From UBA4416 sp040386075 (GTDB taxonomy: Bacteria; Bacteroidota; Bacteroidia; B-17B0; Aurantibacillaceae), in NCBI GenBank assembly GCA_040386075.1, contig JAZKGE010000014.1:1-64000 (forward strand): a stretch of 64,000 nt of DNA. The letters are read 5' to 3'. Position numbers and translations under genes: made by a program. Shown piece by piece: positions 61,326 to 64,000 of this stretch (within the stretch, counting starts at the first letter, position 1; every line of letters begins with the position of its first letter). Under the pieces are notes generated by a model, which was given only the letters and a program-made list of their open reading frames with translations, was not told where the DNA came from and ran no database searches.

Positions 61326-63440
61326 ATGCGGTCAAAAATTTACTGTTTGCTGATATTGCTTTGCTTTCTTGGTTCTGATCTGTTTTCTCAATCAACCAAT
61401 ACTAAAAAATGGCGTAAGACCGAAAAAGATTCAATGTTAAGCGCCTTAATGATGCTGGATGATGGTAATTATTTATTGGCTATGCCTTTTTATGAGAACT
61501 TATATAATGCGCATCCAAAAGAAGATTTTTTGAAGTATTGTTATGGAAAGTGCGCACTTTACAGGAGCGATAAACATGAAGTAGCCTTGAAATTATTAGG
61601 AGAGGTTTACGAAAAAAATAAAAAAGTGGAGAACATTGAGTATGATTATGCAAGAGCAAATCATTATAATTATAAATTCGACGAAGCCATCGCACTGCTT
61701 GATAAATTCAACGCTAAGAAAAAACTCCCGCCTGAAGAGAAAAAGAAAGGCGAACAATTAAAAGAGTATTGCATTAACGGAAAGGCATTTTACGCTCAAC
61801 CCACGGGAGCAAAGATCACTAATTTTGGAAATGGAATAAACACCGCAAACGAGGAATATGTTCCTGTTTTATCTGCCGATGAGTCGATTATGATCTATAC
61901 TTATCGCGGACCAGAGAGTCGTGGCGGCTTACAAAATGAATTTAAAGAAGCAGACAAATACGGAAGCTATTTCGAAGATGTATTTCAGGCAGTGCAAATT
62001 GATGGGCAATGGACAAAGCCTATGCCTGTTAATAACGTAAATACCAATTCACATGATGGTGCTATTGCTATAAGTGCCGATGGGTTTTATTTATTTGTTT
62101 ACAGAGATAGCGGTGATGATCATGGAGATATTTATATGAGTAATTCATTAAGCGGAGAATGGACATTTCCTGAAAAATTGAGGGGCGAAGTTAACTCTTA
62201 CTCGTGGGAAGGAAGTTGCTCCTTAACAGCCAATGGCCGACAATTGTATTTTAGCAGCGAACGTGGCGGTGGATTTGGAGGAAAAGATATTTACAGAGCC
62301 ACCTTAATGCCGGATAGTACCTGGGGAAATATTGTTAACCTGGGAGATAGTATTAATACAGCTTATGATGATGATGCTCCTTATATTCATCCCGATGGCG
62401 TAACATTGTTCTACAGTTCGAAAGGAAAGAACAGTATGGGAGGTTATGATATTTTTCAATCCAGACTTAACTGGAAAGATTCAAGCTACAGTAAACCGGT
62501 AAATTTAGGATATCCGATCAACACTACAGATGATGATATTTATTATGTGTTGTCTGCCAATGGCGAGCGGGGCTATTATGCATCCGGTAAAAACGGAGGA
62601 CAAGGGTTAAAAGATATCTACACGGTTTATCCCGGGTACGTTGGCAAAAAGCCTTCTATTTATATTGTCAAAGGAAAGGTCATGGCAGAAGGAGCTCCTG
62701 TAGCTTCTACTATTTTAGTTGAGATCGTTGATAAGAACAATAAAAAGTTTGGGGAATACGTAAGTAGTTCTTCAACGGGAAATTATTTAGTGTCTTTGCC
62801 ATCAGGTGGCGAGTTTAAACTGACCTACAAATACAAATCATATCCATATAAAACATTAGATATTAATACAAGTGCACTTGAAGGATATGACGAAAAATTG
62901 TTTGATATTAATTTTAATCTCGCAGATACGTTGCCGCCGGTTGTAGCCATTCCGCCTCCTGTAAAAGATACAGTAGTGGCAGTTGTTAAACCGGCCAAAC
63001 CGGTAAAGCCTGTTAAAGAACCAAAAGTTCCGGTAGTAAAGGAACCAAAGGTGCCTGTAGTTACAGAGCCTGTGGCCAAAACAGATAACTTTAAACCTAA
63101 TAATTTATTGCAACAAAAGATCAAAGAGTATAGTGCAAAATACGGAGACATAACAGCTGAAGGTTTGATATTCAAAGTTCAGATAGCTGCATTTAAAATA
63201 CCTAAGAACTATTCGTACGCACATTTAAAAGGATTAGGCAAGGTTGAAGAATTGTTACTGGACGATGGTATTACACGTATTACCATTGGCGGTGAATTTA
63301 CTACGCTTGGAACTGCATACGAGCATAATAAAAAAGTAGTTTATAAAGGACAAAAAGATGCCTTTGTAACAGCTATCTACAAGGGTAAACGTGTTTATCT
63401 GGAAGACCTTGAGAAAATGGGAATCTTTGTTGTGAAATAA
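61326..63440 (+). CDS. TPR / PD40 / CRD / SPOR-like envelope protein (PorE-like architecture)
   Basis: A 704-residue protein with a signal peptide (MRSKIYCLLILLCFLGSDLFS). It has TPR-like helices at about 35-150, PD40 (WD40-like) blades at about 165-430 ('YVPVLSADESIMIYTYRGPE', 'DAPYIHPDGVTLFYSSKGKN') and a carboxypeptidase-regulatory-like domain at about 445-535. A Lys/Pro/Val-rich linker at about 545-590 leads to a SPOR-like C-terminal domain ('IFKVQIAAFKIPKNYSYAHL', 'DAFVTAIYKGKRVYLEDL'). The TPR-PD40-CRD order is like the T9SS component PorE, but the usual OmpA peptidoglycan domain is replaced by the SPOR-like one, which also binds peptidoglycan. A structural or T9SS-linked role is inferred. 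Confidence 0.88.
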   Translation: MRSKIYCLLILLCFLGSDLFSQSTNTKKWRKTEKDSMLSALMMLDDGNYLLAMPFYENLYNAHPKEDFLKYCYGKCALYRSDKHEVALKLLGEVYEKNKKVENIEYDYARANHYNYKFDEAIALLDKFNAKKKLPPEEKKKGEQLKEYCINGKAFYAQPTGAKITNFGNGINTANEEYVPVLSADESIMIYTYRGPESRGGLQNEFKEADKYGSYFEDVFQAVQIDGQWTKPMPVNNVNTNSHDGAIAISADGFYLFVYRDSGDDHGDIYMSNSLSGEWTFPEKLRGEVNSYSWEGSCSLTANGRQLYFSSERGGGFGGKDIYRATLMPDSTWGNIVNLGDSINTAYDDDAPYIHPDGVTLFYSSKGKNSMGGYDIFQSRLNWKDSSYSKPVNLGYPINTTDDDIYYVLSANGERGYYASGKNGGQGLKDIYTVYPGYVGKKPSIYIVKGKVMAEGAPVASTILVEIVDKNNKKFGEYVSSSSTGNYLVSLPSGGEFKLTYKYKSYPYKTLDINTSALEGYDEKLFDINFNLADTLPPVVAIPPPVKDTVVAVVKPAKPVKPVKEPKVPVVKEPKVPVVTEPVAKTDNFKPNNLLQQKIKEYSAKYGDITAEGLIFKVQIAAFKIPKNYSYAHLKGLGKVEELLLDDGITRITIGGEFTTLGTAYEHNKKVVYKGQKDAFVTAIYKGKRVYLEDLEKMGIFVVK

Positions 63441-63462
63441 ATTTAAATTACATAGGTCAAAC

Positions 63463-63495
63463 AAAAAAATGCCCCGATCATCGGGGCATTTTTTT
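63463..63495. terminator. Strong bidirectional intrinsic terminator
   Basis: AAAAAAATGCCCCGA (63463-63477), loop TCA and TCGGGGCATTTTTTT (63481-63495): a perfect 15-bp stem with T7 on either strand, between the convergent PD40/SPOR gene and bcp. Confidence 0.95.
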
Positions 63496-63510
63496 ATTAA
63501 GAAACAATAA

Positions 63511-64000
63511 TTACAAAGCTAAGATCTGTTTCCCGTGCTCTTTACTTTTCACATCGGTTATCACATTCGAAATAATCCCCTTTTCGTTAATGATAAATGT
63601 AGTGCGGATAATGCCATCATAAATTCTTCCCATAAATTGTTTGGTTCCCCAAACATCATACGCTTTAATAATAGTCATATCCGTATCAGCTAATAAAGAG
63701 AAAGGCAGATCGAATTTAGTAGCAAATTTTTTATGCATTTTTTCGTCATCGGCGCTTACGCCTAAAACCACAAAATTTTTCTTACTTAAGAATTGATATT
63801 CATCTCTCAAACTACAAGCCTCTAATGTGCAGGTTGGCGTATTGTCTTTCGGGTAAAAATATAAAACAATGTTCTTCCCTTTTAAGTCGCCGGATGAGAT
63901 TAGCTTTCCGTTTTGATCTTTTGCTTTAAAAGCCGGGGCTTTATCGCCGGCTTTTAAAGAAGTGCTATGCGCTACAAATTTTGTTTCTTTAGCATCAACT
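63511..64000 (-). CDS. bcp: Bcp-type thioredoxin-dependent peroxiredoxin (5' end missing)
   Basis: The frame on the minus strand is open from the right edge, so the start lies beyond the window. The visible part contains 'SLKAGDKAPAFKAKDQNGK', 'NIVLYFYPKDNTPTCTLEAC' (the peroxidatic Cys and a resolving Cys five residues later, as in the atypical 2-Cys Bcp group), 'VVLGVSADDEKMHKKFATK' and 'GIIRTTFIINEKGIISNVI'. It reduces hydroperoxides at the expense of thioredoxin. At least 15 residues precede the usual 'LKAGDKAP' start, so this copy has an N-terminal extension, possibly an export leader. A strong terminator follows the stop. Confidence 0.93.
   Translation of the reverse strand, partial: VDAKETKFVAHSTSLKAGDKAPAFKAKDQNGKLISSGDLKGKNIVLYFYPKDNTPTCTLEACSLRDEYQFLSKKNFVVLGVSADDEKMHKKFATKFDLPFSLLADTDMTIIKAYDVWGTKQFMGRIYDGIIRTTFIINEKGIISNVITDVKSKEHGKQILAL

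Overview
The window comes from a Bacteroidota bacterium, most likely a free-living, T9SS-bearing and possibly gliding member of the Flavobacteriia/Sphingobacteriia/Chitinophagia radiation. The evidence is a GldB-type gliding lipoprotein, proteins with type A and type B T9SS C-terminal sorting domains, a TonB-dependent receptor with an N-terminal carboxypeptidase-regulatory domain, a PafA alkaline phosphatase, AT-rich DNA without clear Shine-Dalgarno sequences, and TTG...TAnnTTTG promoter-like sites. I saw no rRNA, tRNA, CRISPR array, IS element or prophage. No gene-free stretch exceeds 300 bp; the longest are 22454-22716, where I see nothing convincing, and 56242-56485, which holds a structured repeat-like element.

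Layout. 1-2481: two tandem paralogues (the first cut by the left edge) with long Ala/Lys/Glu-rich helical regions and a nearly identical TPR-like tail. 2593-3291: a DUF2461 gene on the other strand. 3357-11039: a six-gene operon of five periplasmic-TPR/one-TM/coiled-coil proteins around a free-standing SpoIIE/PP2C phosphatase. 11176-19405: housekeeping genes (DUF3127, asparaginase, FolB, NadE), a beta-barrel, GldB, a SprT-like protease and Tex. 19577-22453: a hybrid histidine kinase with the same kind of TPR sensor. 22717-29631: a small Trp-rich secreted protein, carbonic anhydrase, a CDGSH protein, YceI, a pirin, a GyrI-like protein, a methyltransferase, an Mrr-like nuclease and fumarylacetoacetase. 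29718-32822: an envelope operon (unknown secreted protein, PAP2 phosphatase, PMT/ArnT-like glycosyltransferase). 32824-40822: TspO, an M43 metalloprotease, threonine aldolase, a sixth TPR/coiled-coil sensor and a TonB-dependent receptor. 40915-53887: two giant CHU_C surface proteins flanking a CRD protein, PAP2, an M50 protease and an amino-acid permease. 53898-64000: a second permease, an HhH protein, a CapD-type sugar-nucleotide enzyme, PafA, a Sua5-type protein, a PD40/SPOR protein and a Bcp peroxiredoxin cut by the right edge.

The most interesting system is the operon at 3357-11039. Bacteroidota often carry TPR-TM-coil-SpoIIE fusions. Here the sensor halves all stop at the same point, just before where the phosphatase fold should begin, and one intact phosphatase domain is encoded separately in the middle of the operon. 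A sixth sensor half lies about 25 kb away, and a related TPR module is fused to a histidine kinase at 19577. This suggests a many-sensors-to-one-phosphatase design. Other points worth checking are a large surface protein whose signal peptide begins at an ATA codon just after a promoter-like site, a 120-nt tandem periodicity in a coiled-coil gene, and several palindromic repeat-like elements placed at gene 3' ends.
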